Shown here piece by piece: positions 8,045-15,791 of a DNA stretch of 64,000 bases. This stretch comes from VXOI01 sp965261945. GTDB lineage: Bacteria; Chloroflexota; Dehalococcoidia; Lucifugimonadales; UBA3495. The position numbers and the translations under genes were made by a program. Positions within the stretch are counted from its first letter, which is position 1; every line of letters begins with the position of its first letter. The notes under the pieces were generated by a model that was not told where the DNA came from, made no database searches, and saw only the letters and a list, made by a program, of their open reading frames with translations. The stretch spans positions 1,302,001 through 1,366,000 of the forward strand of contig CBDHEF010000002.1 in NCBI GenBank assembly GCA_965261945.1, read 5' to 3'.

Positions 8045-8463
8045 TGGAACAATGGACAGTCCTCGAATACCTTCAAGCCGGAGCATATATCGCCATAATG
8101 CTCGCCGTCCTGGGAGTGCCACAAATGCTATCCAGCTATTTTGACCTTAGAGCGCGCCGACAGCAGGAAGAACGCCGGCAGGAAGAACACCGGCAGGACG
8201 AGGAACGCCACCGGCAGAACGAGGAACGCCACCGGCAGGACGAGGAACGGCGTCGGCAAGACGAGGAACGACGGCACCGGGAATTGATGGCATTGCTAAT
8301 CGCATCCCTCAACAACGGTGGAAACCAGGGCAGAGGTCAGAGCCAGAGCGAGCTTATCCAGTCCCTACAGCGGACCATCGAAACCCTTGAAGCCGAGAAC
8401 GCCAAATTGCGCCAGGAGAACGGCAACGGCGGCCAACCCTCTACAGAGGACAAGGCAAACTAG
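8044..8463 (+). CDS. Membrane-anchored coiled-coil protein with internal repeats
   Basis: A 139-residue protein of unknown function. Residues about 8-30 form a single membrane helix. Residues about 38-82 are a highly charged Arg/Glu/Gln helix built of repeated RHRQDEE-like heptads. A Gly/Asn linker and a second short coiled coil (IQSLQRTIETLEAENAKLR) follow, then a polar tail. The heptad repeats come from tandem DNA duplication, so length variation between strains is likely. It may be a scaffold or tether; its architecture gives no enzymatic hint. Confidence 0.7.
   Translation: MEQWTVLEYLQAGAYIAIMLAVLGVPQMLSSYFDLRARRQQEERRQEEHRQDEERHRQNEERHRQDEERRRQDEERRHRELMALLIASLNNGGNQGRGQSQSELIQSLQRTIETLEAENAKLRQENGNGGQPSTEDKAN
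8161..8274 (+). repeat. Tandem 15- and 21-base repeats inside the coiled-coil gene
   Basis: Two 15-base units (8161-8190, cggcaggaagaacac type) are followed by four 21-base units (8191-8274, cggcaggacgaggaacgcca type). The 21-base period keeps frame and equals one coiled-coil heptad. Confidence 0.85.
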
Positions 8464-8468
8464 CGGGA

Positions 8469-9707
8469 CTACGGCGCGGTAATGCGGACGAAGCGGCGGC
8501 GGCCGGCCCGAAGCACGTCTCCGGCGGCAGGGGCAACATCGGCGCGATCATCGTCCAGCCGTCTGGGTTCACCCGAAGCCGGCAAAAGCTCGACCGCTCC
8601 CTGGGATAGCAGGCGGCGGGCCTCGGCGTTGCTGCCAGCGAGGCCGGCGGCCACCAGCAGGCGGTCGGCGCGGATACCGCCATCCGGGGTTTCGACCTTT
8701 TCTCTAAGGTCGGACAGAGATACTTCCGCCATATCATCCGGCAGGTTCCGGCCCTGCACCACGCGCTCGAAGTGGGCCTGAGCGGCATCGGCGGAGGCAG
8801 CGTCGTGGAACTGGTTGGTGATGTCCCACGCCAGCCGCTTCTTGTGTTCCATGGGGTTGACCGAATCCTGGGCTATGTCGCGCTCCAAGTCGGACAGGGC
8901 GGCGGACGGCAGGTCGGTCAACAATTCGTAGTAGGGGACTATCTGGCCGTCGGCTATGGACATTACCTTGCCGTACATATCCGCCGGGGCCTCGTCAACG
9001 GCGATGTAGTTGTCGAGGCTCTTGCTCATCTTCTGTACGCCGTCGGTGCCGGGCAGGATGGGCATCAGGAAGCACTGCTGCGGCGTCTGGCCCATCGACC
9101 TTTGCATCTCTCGCCCTATTCCGAGGTTAAACAACTGGTCGGTGCCGCCAAACTCGACGTCGGCCTCGATTACAACCGAATCGTAGGCTTGCAATAGCGG
9201 ATACAGCAGTTCTGTCAAGGCGATGGGCTGTTCCTCTGCGATTCGTTTGGCGTAATCGGCCCTTTGCAGGAATTGGGCTACGGTGAAGCGTCCGGTCAAG
9301 TCAATAATATCGGCTAAGGTGAACTTGCCGAACCACTCGCTTTGCTCAACCACCCTGGTTCGGTCTCTATCCACGACCTTGAAGAACTGGCGAAGATAGG
9401 ACTGGGCGTTTTCCATTACTTCTGCGTGGGTGAGCACCGGGCGGGTGGCCGACCGCCCACTGGGGTCGCCAATCTGCGCCGTCCAGTCGCCGACGATGAG
9501 AATTACCTGGTGGCCCAGGTCCTGCAACTGGCGCAGCTTGCGCAGGCCGACCACATGGCCGAGATGGATGTCGGGACGGCTGGGGTCGAAGCCCATCTTG
9601 AGGCGCAGGGGGCGCCCCGATTGCAACAGGCGAAGGAACTCTTCACGGGAGATGATGCGGTCAACACCGCGATTTACAATCGTGTCCAGCGTTTCGGGGC
9701 TTAGCAT
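8469..9707 (-). CDS. tyrS: Tyrosyl-tRNA synthetase
   Basis: A 412-residue class I aminoacyl-tRNA synthetase charging tRNA-Tyr. The HIGH-like signature is PDIHLGHVVGLRKL, and the second signature KMSKS (VQKMSKSLDN) is intact. The catalytic core includes GGTDQLFNLGIGREMQR. The C-terminal part (ETPDGGIRADRLLVAAGLAG) is the S4-like RNA-binding domain typical of bacterial TyrS of the HLGH subgroup. The ATG at 9707 is preferred over a GTG one codon upstream. It lies 12 bases after ribF, in the same direction, so the two are probably co-transcribed. Confidence 0.95.
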   Translation of the reverse strand: MLSPETLDTIVNRGVDRIISREEFLRLLQSGRPLRLKMGFDPSRPDIHLGHVVGLRKLRQLQDLGHQVILIVGDWTAQIGDPSGRSATRPVLTHAEVMENAQSYLRQFFKVVDRDRTRVVEQSEWFGKFTLADIIDLTGRFTVAQFLQRADYAKRIAEEQPIALTELLYPLLQAYDSVVIEADVEFGGTDQLFNLGIGREMQRSMGQTPQQCFLMPILPGTDGVQKMSKSLDNYIAVDEAPADMYGKVMSIADGQIVPYYELLTDLPSAALSDLERDIAQDSVNPMEHKKRLAWDITNQFHDAASADAAQAHFERVVQGRNLPDDMAEVSLSDLREKVETPDGGIRADRLLVAAGLAGSNAEARRLLSQGAVELLPASGEPRRLDDDRADVAPAAGDVLRAGRRRFVRITAP

Positions 9708-9719
9708 CACCTACCCCTC

Positions 9720-10643
9720 TCATCCGTCCCGGGCCAGCACGTCGCGGGAGTCGGCCACGTCCTGCTCTATGCGAGCTATCAGGACGTCTATGTCGGCGAA
9801 GGTCTCCTGGTTCCGCACCTTCTCCACGAACTCAACGGTCATCTGCTGTCCGTACAGGTCGCCGCTGAAGTCCATAACGTAGACTTCCACCAGCCGCTGC
9901 GTCAGCCCGAAGGTGGGGCGGACGCCGATGGAGGTGGCCGACAGGTGGCGTTTCCCGCCGAAATGGGCCCAGGTGGCGTAGATGCCATCGCTTGGCCAGA
10001 GCAGGCCGGGGTAGACGTCGATGTTGGCGGTGGGGAATCCCAGGGTGCGGCCCCGCTGGTCGCCCACCACAACCCTACCGATGAGGGTGTGGTTGCGGCC
10101 CAGCAGCCGGGCGCCGCCCGACACGTCGCCTGCTACGACAGCCTCGCGCACCACGCGACTCTTCACGGGCTGGCCGTTAATCTCCAGCGGCGGAACCGAG
10201 CGCACCCAGAAGCCGAGTCGCTCGCCCTCGGCCTGCATATAGGCCATGTCGCCCTCGCGCCCCCGCCCCAACGCCGAGTCCGGGCCGAGCACCAGTCCCT
10301 TCATGCGAAGGTTCCCGCTGAGCAGTTCGGCGAACTGGCGGGCCGGCACTTCGGAAAGTTCCTGTGTGAATTCCAAGGTCACAACCAGCCCGATACCGGC
10401 ATCCCGGAGCAGGTCTACCTTATGGTCCGGTGTGGTAAGGTAGCTTGGAAAGGTGCCGGGCCGGAAAACGGTCACGGGGCGGTTGGAGAATGTGACTACC
10501 GCAGGGATACAGACAGAGCCAGCCCAATCAATCAGGTGGTCGAGCAGGTGCCGGTGGCCCAGGTGCACACCATCGAACACGCCGACCGTCAGCACAGTGT
10601 CCCTGTCCGGGGTATAGCCGGCCAAAAGCTGGCTGAAGCTCAT
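9720..10643 (-). CDS. ribF: Bifunctional riboflavin kinase / FAD synthetase
   Basis: A 307-residue enzyme converting riboflavin to FMN and then FAD. The N-terminal nucleotidyltransferase domain shows TVGVFDGVHLGHRHLL. The C-terminal riboflavin kinase domain shows GRTLGFPTANIDVYP and SIGVRPTFG. Length and domain order are normal. It heads a leftward pair with tyrS. The many flavoenzymes in the window make a good FMN/FAD supply sensible, but there is no direct regulatory link. Confidence 0.95.
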   Translation of the reverse strand: MSFSQLLAGYTPDRDTVLTVGVFDGVHLGHRHLLDHLIDWAGSVCIPAVVTFSNRPVTVFRPGTFPSYLTTPDHKVDLLRDAGIGLVVTLEFTQELSEVPARQFAELLSGNLRMKGLVLGPDSALGRGREGDMAYMQAEGERLGFWVRSVPPLEINGQPVKSRVVREAVVAGDVSGGARLLGRNHTLIGRVVVGDQRGRTLGFPTANIDVYPGLLWPSDGIYATWAHFGGKRHLSATSIGVRPTFGLTQRLVEVYVMDFSGDLYGQQMTVEFVEKVRNQETFADIDVLIARIEQDVADSRDVLARDG

Positions 10644-10997
10644 CGGTATTGAGTCCCCTATCCGTCCCGGAATTCTGCGTTTGCCTGGAGTTTTCGGCGG
10701 CGGAAAGGCCTCCGGTGCGCCGGTTCAGGCCGCCGAAATAAGGCAAAACGCCAACGCTGTGGCGAAGGCGGGCTATGCGCCGGATGTTAGCACAGCCCAC
10801 CCGGAGCGTCAACTTGAAACCAGCAAGGAGACGAAGCGTTTTCGTCGGGCGGGCCTCCCGCCGCAGCCTCTGGAGCCTCTGGGGGGACTGGCGGATGCAC
10901 CTTGTATTTGGGTCACTTTCTTAAATTTGTCAAAATTGGCGTCCTTATTTGTAGGCTGGGGACATAACAGCTTGTATAATTCCACCATGTCCGAACC
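10644..10997. other. Divergent intergenic region between ribF and rsmD
   Basis: About 350 bases. No FMN riboswitch is recognisable upstream of ribF. An AT-rich stretch (10918-10960) lies just before the rsmD -10 box. A short frame reading ATG TCC GAA CCA TGC GCG TAG (10987-11007) overlaps the rsmD start. I see no repeat copy here. Confidence 0.5.
10975..10980 (+). promoter_or_regulatory. TATAAT -10 box upstream of rsmD
   Basis: A perfect TATAAT lies 17 bases before the rsmD ATG. The nearest -35-like hexamer (TTGTAG, 10949-10954) is 20 bases away, so only the -10 is convincing. Transcription would begin near 10987, where another ATG opens a six-residue frame that ends inside rsmD. Confidence 0.45.
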
Positions 10998-11576
10998 ATG
11001 CGCGTAGGGGGCGGGGAATCCCGGGGCAGGCGGCTCAAAGGGGCCGCCACTCAGGGAGTGCGCCCCACCACCGAGCGGGTGAGAGCGGCTGTCTTTAACA
11101 TTCTGGCGGACGGTCAATACCGGGGACGGCGCGTTCTCGACCTGTTCGCGGGCACCGGCAGCCTGGGCATAGAGGCCCTCAGCCGGGGCGCCGGGTGGGC
11201 CGACTTCGTGGAGCGCGACCGCAGGCAGTGCGCCGTCATCCGAGATAATCTGATGGCGACCGGCTACGGCGGCAATGCCGAAGTCCGGCAATCCGACGCC
11301 ACGCGGGCCTTGCCGCGGTTGCGCGGGGGATACAGCCTGGCGCTGCTGGACCCGCCGTACCGGATGGGAGCCTTCCATCAGGTTATGGAGGCAATCTCCG
11401 GTCAAGAGGGACTGCTCACCCCGGATGGCATGGTGGTGGCAGGACATTCCCGGCAGACGGAACTCCGCGCCGCCTATGGCACACTGCGGCGCGTCAATTT
11501 CCGCCAGTATGGTGACAACGCGGTGGACTTCTACCGGCACGAGCCGGATGGCATACCCGACAACGGCAGTGAATAA
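10998..11576 (+). CDS. rsmD: 16S rRNA (guanine966-N2)-methyltransferase
   Basis: A 192-residue SAM-dependent methyltransferase modifying G966 of 16S rRNA. The SAM site is VLDLFAGTGSLGIEAL and the catalytic motif is DPPY (LLDPPYRMG). The N-terminal RPTTERVRAAVFNIL is diagnostic for RsmD. The start is ATG at 10998 without an evident Shine-Dalgarno. coaD follows after 23 bases, the common rsmD-coaD pairing. Confidence 0.95.
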   Translation: MRVGGGESRGRRLKGAATQGVRPTTERVRAAVFNILADGQYRGRRVLDLFAGTGSLGIEALSRGAGWADFVERDRRQCAVIRDNLMATGYGGNAEVRQSDATRALPRLRGGYSLALLDPPYRMGAFHQVMEAISGQEGLLTPDGMVVAGHSRQTELRAAYGTLRRVNFRQYGDNAVDFYRHEPDGIPDNGSE

Positions 11577-11599
11577 TCCGTAAGGGCGGCGGCAGAAGC

Positions 11600-12094
11600 A
11601 TGGTGACTGCGCTATATCCCGGCAGCTTCGACCCGGTTACTGTGGGACACCTGGACATCACGGCACGGGCCGCAAAGCTGTTCAAACAGGTGGTCGTAGC
11701 CGTCTACGATACGCCTTCCAAGAGCCTGCTGTTCCCCACCGACGAGCGGGTGGCGCTTTTCGAGCAGGCTTGCTCACACCTCACCAACGTGGAGGTGGTC
11801 AAGTACACAGGGCTGACTGTCCGCTTCGCTCGCGACATCGGAGCGGGGGTGATAGTCCGGGGCCTGCGCAGCGGCTACGACTTCGAGTACGAATTCGAGA
11901 TGGCTTTCATGAACAACAAACTGGAGCCGGAAGTGGATTTGGTTTGCTTTATGACCTCACAGGACTACGTGTTCGTGAGCGCCAGTCTATTGAAGGAGGT
12001 TGCGAAGCTAGGTGGAGACGTCAGGGAGATGGTCCCTCCCAACGTGGCGGAAGCGCTGTACCAGAAATTCGGAAATCCGGTCCTGGAAGGGTAG
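11600..12094 (+). CDS. coaD: Phosphopantetheine adenylyltransferase
   Basis: A 164-residue enzyme catalysing the penultimate step of coenzyme A synthesis (4'-phosphopantetheine plus ATP to dephospho-CoA). It shows the nucleotidyltransferase opening YPGSFDPVTVGHLDI, RGLRSGYDFEYEFEMA and the C-terminal SASLLKEVAKLGGDV. Length is normal. It overlaps the next gene's likely GTG start by one base. Confidence 0.96.
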   Translation: MVTALYPGSFDPVTVGHLDITARAAKLFKQVVVAVYDTPSKSLLFPTDERVALFEQACSHLTNVEVVKYTGLTVRFARDIGAGVIVRGLRSGYDFEYEFEMAFMNNKLEPEVDLVCFMTSQDYVFVSASLLKEVAKLGGDVREMVPPNVAEALYQKFGNPVLEG

Positions 12095-12642
12095 TGACCG
12101 GGAGAGGGGTTATCATAGATATTATAAATGTCATCGACAAACTGGAAACACTCATCGACACCAGCAAGACGGCTCGCGCCGGTGGCCACATCCTGGTTGA
12201 CCGGGCGAAGGCGGTGGAGCTGATGGACCAACTGCGCCTGACGGTACCCAAGGAAATACGCGCCGCCGAGGAAGTGCTGGCCCAGAAAGACCACATCATG
12301 AATCTGGCCCAGACCGACGCGCGCCGCACCAAGTCCCAGGCTGAGGACGACTACCGTGTGCGTCTGGACAAACACGAACTGCTTCTCCAGGCGGAACAGC
12401 GGGCGGCCACCGTTCTGCGCGACGCCGAAGAACGCGCCCGCCGGATGGTGGAGCAGGCGGAGGTCCACTCCAACTCCAGCCGCACCGACGCCGACGCCTA
12501 CGCTCTGCGCAGCCTGCGAACCCTGGAGCAGGAACTGAGCAACATCACCTCGGTTGTGCGCCGGGGAATCGATATGCTCGCGGGGCCGGCTACGGCCACC
12601 CTGTCCTCGCAGTACTTCGACGAGCGGGAAGCGGTGCACTAG
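12094..12642 (+). CDS. Coiled-coil protein, ATP-synthase-b-like / DivIVA-like, unknown role
   Basis: About 182 residues, mostly long charged helix (AEEVLAQKDHIMNLAQTDA, then LLLQAEQRAATVLRDAEERA). It has an N-terminal helix resembling small conserved proteins that follow coaD in Chloroflexota and often read MDIL..ID.LE. No ATG lies in the right place. The GTG at 12094 overlaps the coaD stop, but the family-like beginning (DIINVIDKLETLID) begins eight codons later, after gggagagggg and at an ATA codon. The start is therefore uncertain. There is no membrane helix and the function is unknown. Confidence 0.7.
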   Translation: MTGRGVIIDIINVIDKLETLIDTSKTARAGGHILVDRAKAVELMDQLRLTVPKEIRAAEEVLAQKDHIMNLAQTDARRTKSQAEDDYRVRLDKHELLLQAEQRAATVLRDAEERARRMVEQAEVHSNSSRTDADAYALRSLRTLEQELSNITSVVRRGIDMLAGPATATLSSQYFDEREAVH

Positions 12643-12757
12643 GCAAACTGGCAATCAGGCAACAGCGCGCGACGGGGCCTCCGTCCCTTCGCCAGGCAAC
12701 AGCCAATTTCGACAGTTTCCGCATCGACGCATCCGCCGGGACGATCCCAGGATATAC

Positions 12758-12786
12758 GCAGGGGCAACACACGCAGTTGCCCCTGC
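12758..12786. repeat. Perfect 11-bp stem-loop
   Basis: GCAGGGGCAAC (12758-12768) pairs perfectly with GTTGCCCCTGC (12776-12786) across a 7-base loop. There is no T tract, so it is either a palindromic repeat element or a processing/stability hairpin rather than a clear terminator. Confidence 0.6.
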
Positions 12787-13009
12787 GACTTGTCCCAGCC
12801 GGGGGACTCCCCCCTGAACACCGGACTTGGCCCCTTATGGGTCTTCCAGTCGTTCCCTCCGCCTCAGCGGGAGTGTCAGGTTCATGGCGTCCCGTCAATG
12901 AGTCAACATTGCTTCATACCAAGGCGTCAAACTAGGATTGCACCCTAAATTCAGCTCTCTCCTCCCTGGGAAAGGCGGGAAAGGGCCACATCGGCGCTTC
13001 GGGGCCGGG

Positions 13010-13039
13010 TTGACATGTAAATTAGGACAGGCATACAAT
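13010..13039 (+). promoter_or_regulatory. Sigma70-type promoter for the DUF151 gene
   Basis: A perfect TTGACA (13010-13015) and TACAAT (13034-13039) are separated by 18 bases, 39 bases before the ATG. This is one of the best promoter matches in the window. Confidence 0.7.
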
Positions 13040-13077
13040 TTTCGACTACCAAGGACTTATGCTCGGAGGCACGGTTT

Positions 13078-13623
13078 ATGAAACAGATGACTGTTGACAG
13101 CATCCGGGTGAGTCCCATGAACTATCAGAGGGTGGTCATTCTCCGCGAGAACGATTCCGACCGCTATCTGCCCATCTGGATCGGGCCGGCTGAGGCCGAC
13201 GCCATCGCAGTGAAGCTACAGGATCTCAGTGTGCCCCGCCCCCTGACCCACGACCTGCTCCGCGAGGTCATTGACAAGCTGGGCGGCTCCATCCGCCACA
13301 TCCTGGTCAACGACCTCCAGAACGACACCTTTTACGCCACCATCACCATCGACGTCAACGGCGGGCAGGAAGACATAGACTGCCGGCCCAGCGACGCCGT
13401 GGCCTTGGCGGTGCGGGCCAAGGTGCCCATCTTCGCGGAGGAGTCCGTTCTCGACAAGGCGGGAATCCAGTTGGACAAGGAAGGCAAGCCCGCTGGACAG
13501 GCCTTGGGCGACTCTGCCCCCGCCGAGCCGCGCTCCGAGGTGAAAGAGGAAGAACTGGAAGGTATGTCGGCCTTCACCGACTTCATCGACTCCCTCGACC
13601 TTGAAGACTTCGGCAACAGGTAG
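13078..13623 (+). CDS. DUF151 / bifunctional nuclease family protein
   Basis: A 181-residue protein of the DUF151 family, whose plant and bacterial members have been described as bifunctional nucleases. The core reads LPIWIGPAEADAIAVKL, then RPLTHDLL and DCRPSDAVALAVRAKVPIF, all characteristic. The acidic C-terminal tail (KEEELEGMSAFTDFIDSLDL) is also common in the family. It stands alone with its own promoter. The biological role in this organism is unknown. Confidence 0.88.
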   Translation: MKQMTVDSIRVSPMNYQRVVILRENDSDRYLPIWIGPAEADAIAVKLQDLSVPRPLTHDLLREVIDKLGGSIRHILVNDLQNDTFYATITIDVNGGQEDIDCRPSDAVALAVRAKVPIFAEESVLDKAGIQLDKEGKPAGQALGDSAPAEPRSEVKEEELEGMSAFTDFIDSLDLEDFGNR

Positions 13624-13964
13624 TCGCCCCGCCACAGTGTGCGGCGAAAACCGAAATGACGCCGGCCCCGATGGATTCCCATCGGGGCCGCTGAAGTCAC
13701 GGCGGATGGCGGATAACAGTCGCCGGTCTGGCACTATATCAGTAACGGGGCCGCACGGTTTTGGGGCTGCTAACTCCCCCTCGACAGCGAGGGATGCAGT
13801 GAGTTTGAATGGCCCGCTCTGGAAGAAAATCGTGCGGAACGGGGACGCCCCAACTCCAACATTTCTCCTGGGGGAGAGGGTACAATAGGACGCCCTGACC
13901 TGCGCCGAAAGTGGTTTGACTTTCGGCCTGCCTGGTGATAACATCCTGCCGTTTGAGCGGTGGT
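13624..13964. other. Intergenic region before the ATP synthase operon
   Basis: It contains a hairpin at 13664-13689, a degenerate copy of the dispersed repeat (atttctcctgggggagaggg, 13860-13879) and a possible operon promoter. For the promoter, TTGACT at 13916-13921 and TAACAT at 13939-13944 have 17-base spacing, 20 bases before the atpZ ATG. The -10 is weak. Confidence 0.5.
13664..13689 (+). terminator. Stem-loop after DUF151 gene
   Basis: GGCCCCGATGG (13664-13674) and CCATCGGGGCC (13679-13689) form a perfect 11-bp stem with a 4-base loop. It lies 41 bases past the stop. No T tract follows, so termination is plausible but not certain. Confidence 0.5.
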
Positions 13965-14213
13965 ATGGATCGACGGCTCCTTGCACTGCGACTCTTGGGA
14001 CTGGGCTGGTACGTTGCTGCCTGCATCATCGTCGGCACGGTCGGCGGTCGCCTACTGGATACGGTATCGGGATTGTCCCCGCTTTTCATCCTGCTGGGAG
14101 TGCTAATAGGTACAGTGGCGGCATTCTACGGACTTTTCAAGATGGTTCGCCCTCTGCTTAACAACAACGTTTCATCCGGCAAGCCTCGCTCCAATGGAGA
14201 TAGCTCCCAGTGA
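13965..14213 (+). CDS. AtpZ/AtpI-like small membrane protein
   Basis: An 82-residue protein with two membrane helices (about 10-30 and 38-62), separated by a GG-containing turn. It is positioned first in the ATP synthase operon, as expected for AtpI/AtpZ-type assembly or cation-related accessory proteins (ALRLLGLGWYVAACIIVGTVGG). ATG 13965 was chosen over an upstream in-frame start because the first helix follows directly. Its TGA overlaps the GTG start of atpB, implying translational coupling. Confidence 0.75.
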   Translation: MDRRLLALRLLGLGWYVAACIIVGTVGGRLLDTVSGLSPLFILLGVLIGTVAAFYGLFKMVRPLLNNNVSSGKPRSNGDSSQ

Positions 14214-15286
14214 ACAAAGGTTTCCTAGTAACCGGCCTGCTGGTTATTGCAGCGCTTTTCATCGCCGGGCTCATCACCGGAGCCATCGGCGCAGGGCTGG
14301 TGCAGTCAGAAGAGGAAAAGGCGACAGGCAAGACCGCCGAAGGCCCGTTTGTCCACAAGCCTGCGGTTCACCTGCCCGCGCAGGTTGTTGGCCCCGTCGG
14401 CGCCCGTGAGCATTACGTTGACTTCCTCCACGCCGAGCACGAAGAACGCGAATACGGTGAAGAGCATCTGGACGAGCACGGCCTCGAGGTGCTGGAGGAA
14501 GGCCCGTACAAGGGCAATAACTTCATCATCACCAACACCCTGCTCTCCTCCTGGATTGCCAGCATTGTCCTGGTTCTGGTATTCGTGCTGGGAGCGCGGC
14601 GGGCCAGCCTGGTGCCGGGGCGCCTGCAAAACTTCTGCGAGATAGTCATTGAGGGACTGTTGCGTTTCGTTGAGGGCACAGTCGGCCCCGGTCGCTCGCG
14701 GATGCTGTTCCCGGTCATTGCCAGCATTTTCCTCTTCGTCGTAATCAATGCCTGGATTGGCCTGTTGCCAATCTATCCCTCGCTGGGCTTTATGAACGAT
14801 GAGGGGGCGGTGGAAATCCACCTGCTGCGGCCGGCGGGCACCGACATAAATATGCCCTTGGCCCTGGCTCTGGTTTCCTTCGTATTCGTTGAGTTTCTTG
14901 GGTTGAAGATGCTGGGCATCGGCTACTTCGGCAAGTTCATACGGGTGCGCAGCCTTGCCTCCGGCATGAGCGCCCTCTTCCAGTTCAGGATACTGGACGC
15001 CTTCCAAGGTCTGCTGGACTTCTTCTTCGTAGGGCCGCTGGAGGCTTTCAGCGAATTCGTGCGGCTCATCAGCTTCACCTTCCGTCTCTTCGGCAACATG
15101 ACGGCGGGCGAAATCCTGGTCTTGATGTCGGCCTTCCTGGTGCCTTTCGTGGCCACCGTGGGGGTCTACGGGCTGGAACTGCTGGTGGGCTTCATCCAGG
15201 GGCTGATCTTCGCCGGTCTTACCCTGGTGTTCGCGGCCATCGCCATGACAGCCCACGAGCACGAGGGACACGAGGAACATCACTAG
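14210..15286 (+). CDS. atpB: ATP synthase F0 subunit a
   Basis: A 358-residue membrane subunit forming the proton half-channels against the c ring. The essential arginine is R292 in FRLFGNMTAGEILV. The protein is longer than the usual 230-280 residues. After the first helix (about 5-27) there is a polar, acidic and His-rich segment of roughly 75 residues (HAEHEEREYGEEHLDEHG) before the next helix. The start is GTG, coupled to the preceding gene. The C-terminus is His/Glu rich (HEHEGHEEHH). Confidence 0.95.
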   Translation: MNKGFLVTGLLVIAALFIAGLITGAIGAGLVQSEEEKATGKTAEGPFVHKPAVHLPAQVVGPVGAREHYVDFLHAEHEEREYGEEHLDEHGLEVLEEGPYKGNNFIITNTLLSSWIASIVLVLVFVLGARRASLVPGRLQNFCEIVIEGLLRFVEGTVGPGRSRMLFPVIASIFLFVVINAWIGLLPIYPSLGFMNDEGAVEIHLLRPAGTDINMPLALALVSFVFVEFLGLKMLGIGYFGKFIRVRSLASGMSALFQFRILDAFQGLLDFFFVGPLEAFSEFVRLISFTFRLFGNMTAGEILVLMSAFLVPFVATVGVYGLELLVGFIQGLIFAGLTLVFAAIAMTAHEHEGHEEHH

Positions 15287-15298
15287 AGAGCGGGAAGA

Positions 15299-15340
15299 AC
15301 GCCCTCACCCCAACCCTTTCCCAGAGGGAGAGGGGAGTTA
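15299..15340. repeat. Dispersed palindromic repeat within the ATP synthase operon
   Basis: ccctcaccccaaccctttcc followed by cagagggagagggga is a clear copy of the window-wide family between atpB and the micro-ORF. Its 3' part provides the gagaggga Shine-Dalgarno region of that ORF or lies next to it. Confidence 0.8.
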
Positions 15341-15354
15341 TTGAGAGGGACAAG

Positions 15355-15453
15355 ATGGAAGTCTTGGTATTCGGAATGGTGCTTGCGACATTGGGAATCG
15401 CCGCCGCCGCCCTGGGCGGGATATTCGCCATATACGCATCACGACAGGACTAG
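15355..15453 (+). CDS. 32-residue membrane microprotein between atpB and atpE
   Basis: ATG 15355 to TAG 15451-15453 encodes a 32-residue peptide. It begins MEVLVFGMVLATLGI, continues through an Ala/Gly-rich stretch, and ends with a polar YASRQD tail. Almost all of it is one hydrophobic helix with small residues, like a single-pass membrane peptide. A gagaggga sequence lies 7 bases before the ATG. It has no in-frame ATG extension upstream and is too short for usual gene finders. Its place between the a and c subunit genes suggests an F0 assembly or accessory peptide. No named family is recognised. Confidence 0.6.
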   Translation: MEVLVFGMVLATLGIAAAALGGIFAIYASRQD

Positions 15454-15499
15454 AGTGTCATACCCGGAATATACTTAAGGAACGACCCAAGGAGGCAAA

Positions 15500-15772
15500 A
15501 TGGAAATCCTTTCGGCACTGTTGAGTCTACCGCTGGCCCAGATTGAGGCAGACGCCGCGAAGCTGCTGGGCGCCGGCATCGCCATCGGACTGGGGCTGAT
15601 TGGCCCCGGCATCGGCATCGGCATCCTGGGGGCCGCCGCGATGAGCGCCATCGGCCGCAACCCGGAGGCCACGGGCAACATCCAGACCAACATGATTCTG
15701 GGCATCGCCTTCGCCGAAGCGCTGGGCATTTACGCCTTGGTGGCCACGATCATGATTGGCTTCATTTTCTAG
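15500..15772 (+). CDS. atpE: ATP synthase F0 subunit c
   Basis: A 90-residue hairpin subunit of the rotor ring, preceded by AAGGAGG. There are two membrane helices with the polar loop GRNPEA between them. The ion-carrying carboxylate is E73 in AFAEALGIYALV. The residue after it is Ala rather than Ser/Thr, and helix 1 is a plain glycine-rich GLGLIGPGIGIG without a Na+-type Gln. This points to proton coupling. An N-terminal extension of about 20 residues precedes the first helix. Confidence 0.95.
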   Translation: MEILSALLSLPLAQIEADAAKLLGAGIAIGLGLIGPGIGIGILGAAAMSAIGRNPEATGNIQTNMILGIAFAEALGIYALVATIMIGFIF

Positions 15773-15791
15773 CACGGCAGAAGAGGACGAA

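Larger units (their letters stand above)
12643..13077. other. Intergenic region with hairpin and promoter
   Basis: About 435 bases between the coiled-coil gene and the DUF151 gene. It contains a strong stem-loop at 12758-12786 and a promoter at 13010-13039, listed separately. The rest shows no convincing frame. Confidence 0.6.

Noticed and set aside
14306..15283. 325-codon minus-strand frame opposite atpB
   Set aside because: Antisense to a conserved membrane subunit; composition mirrors the complementary codons.
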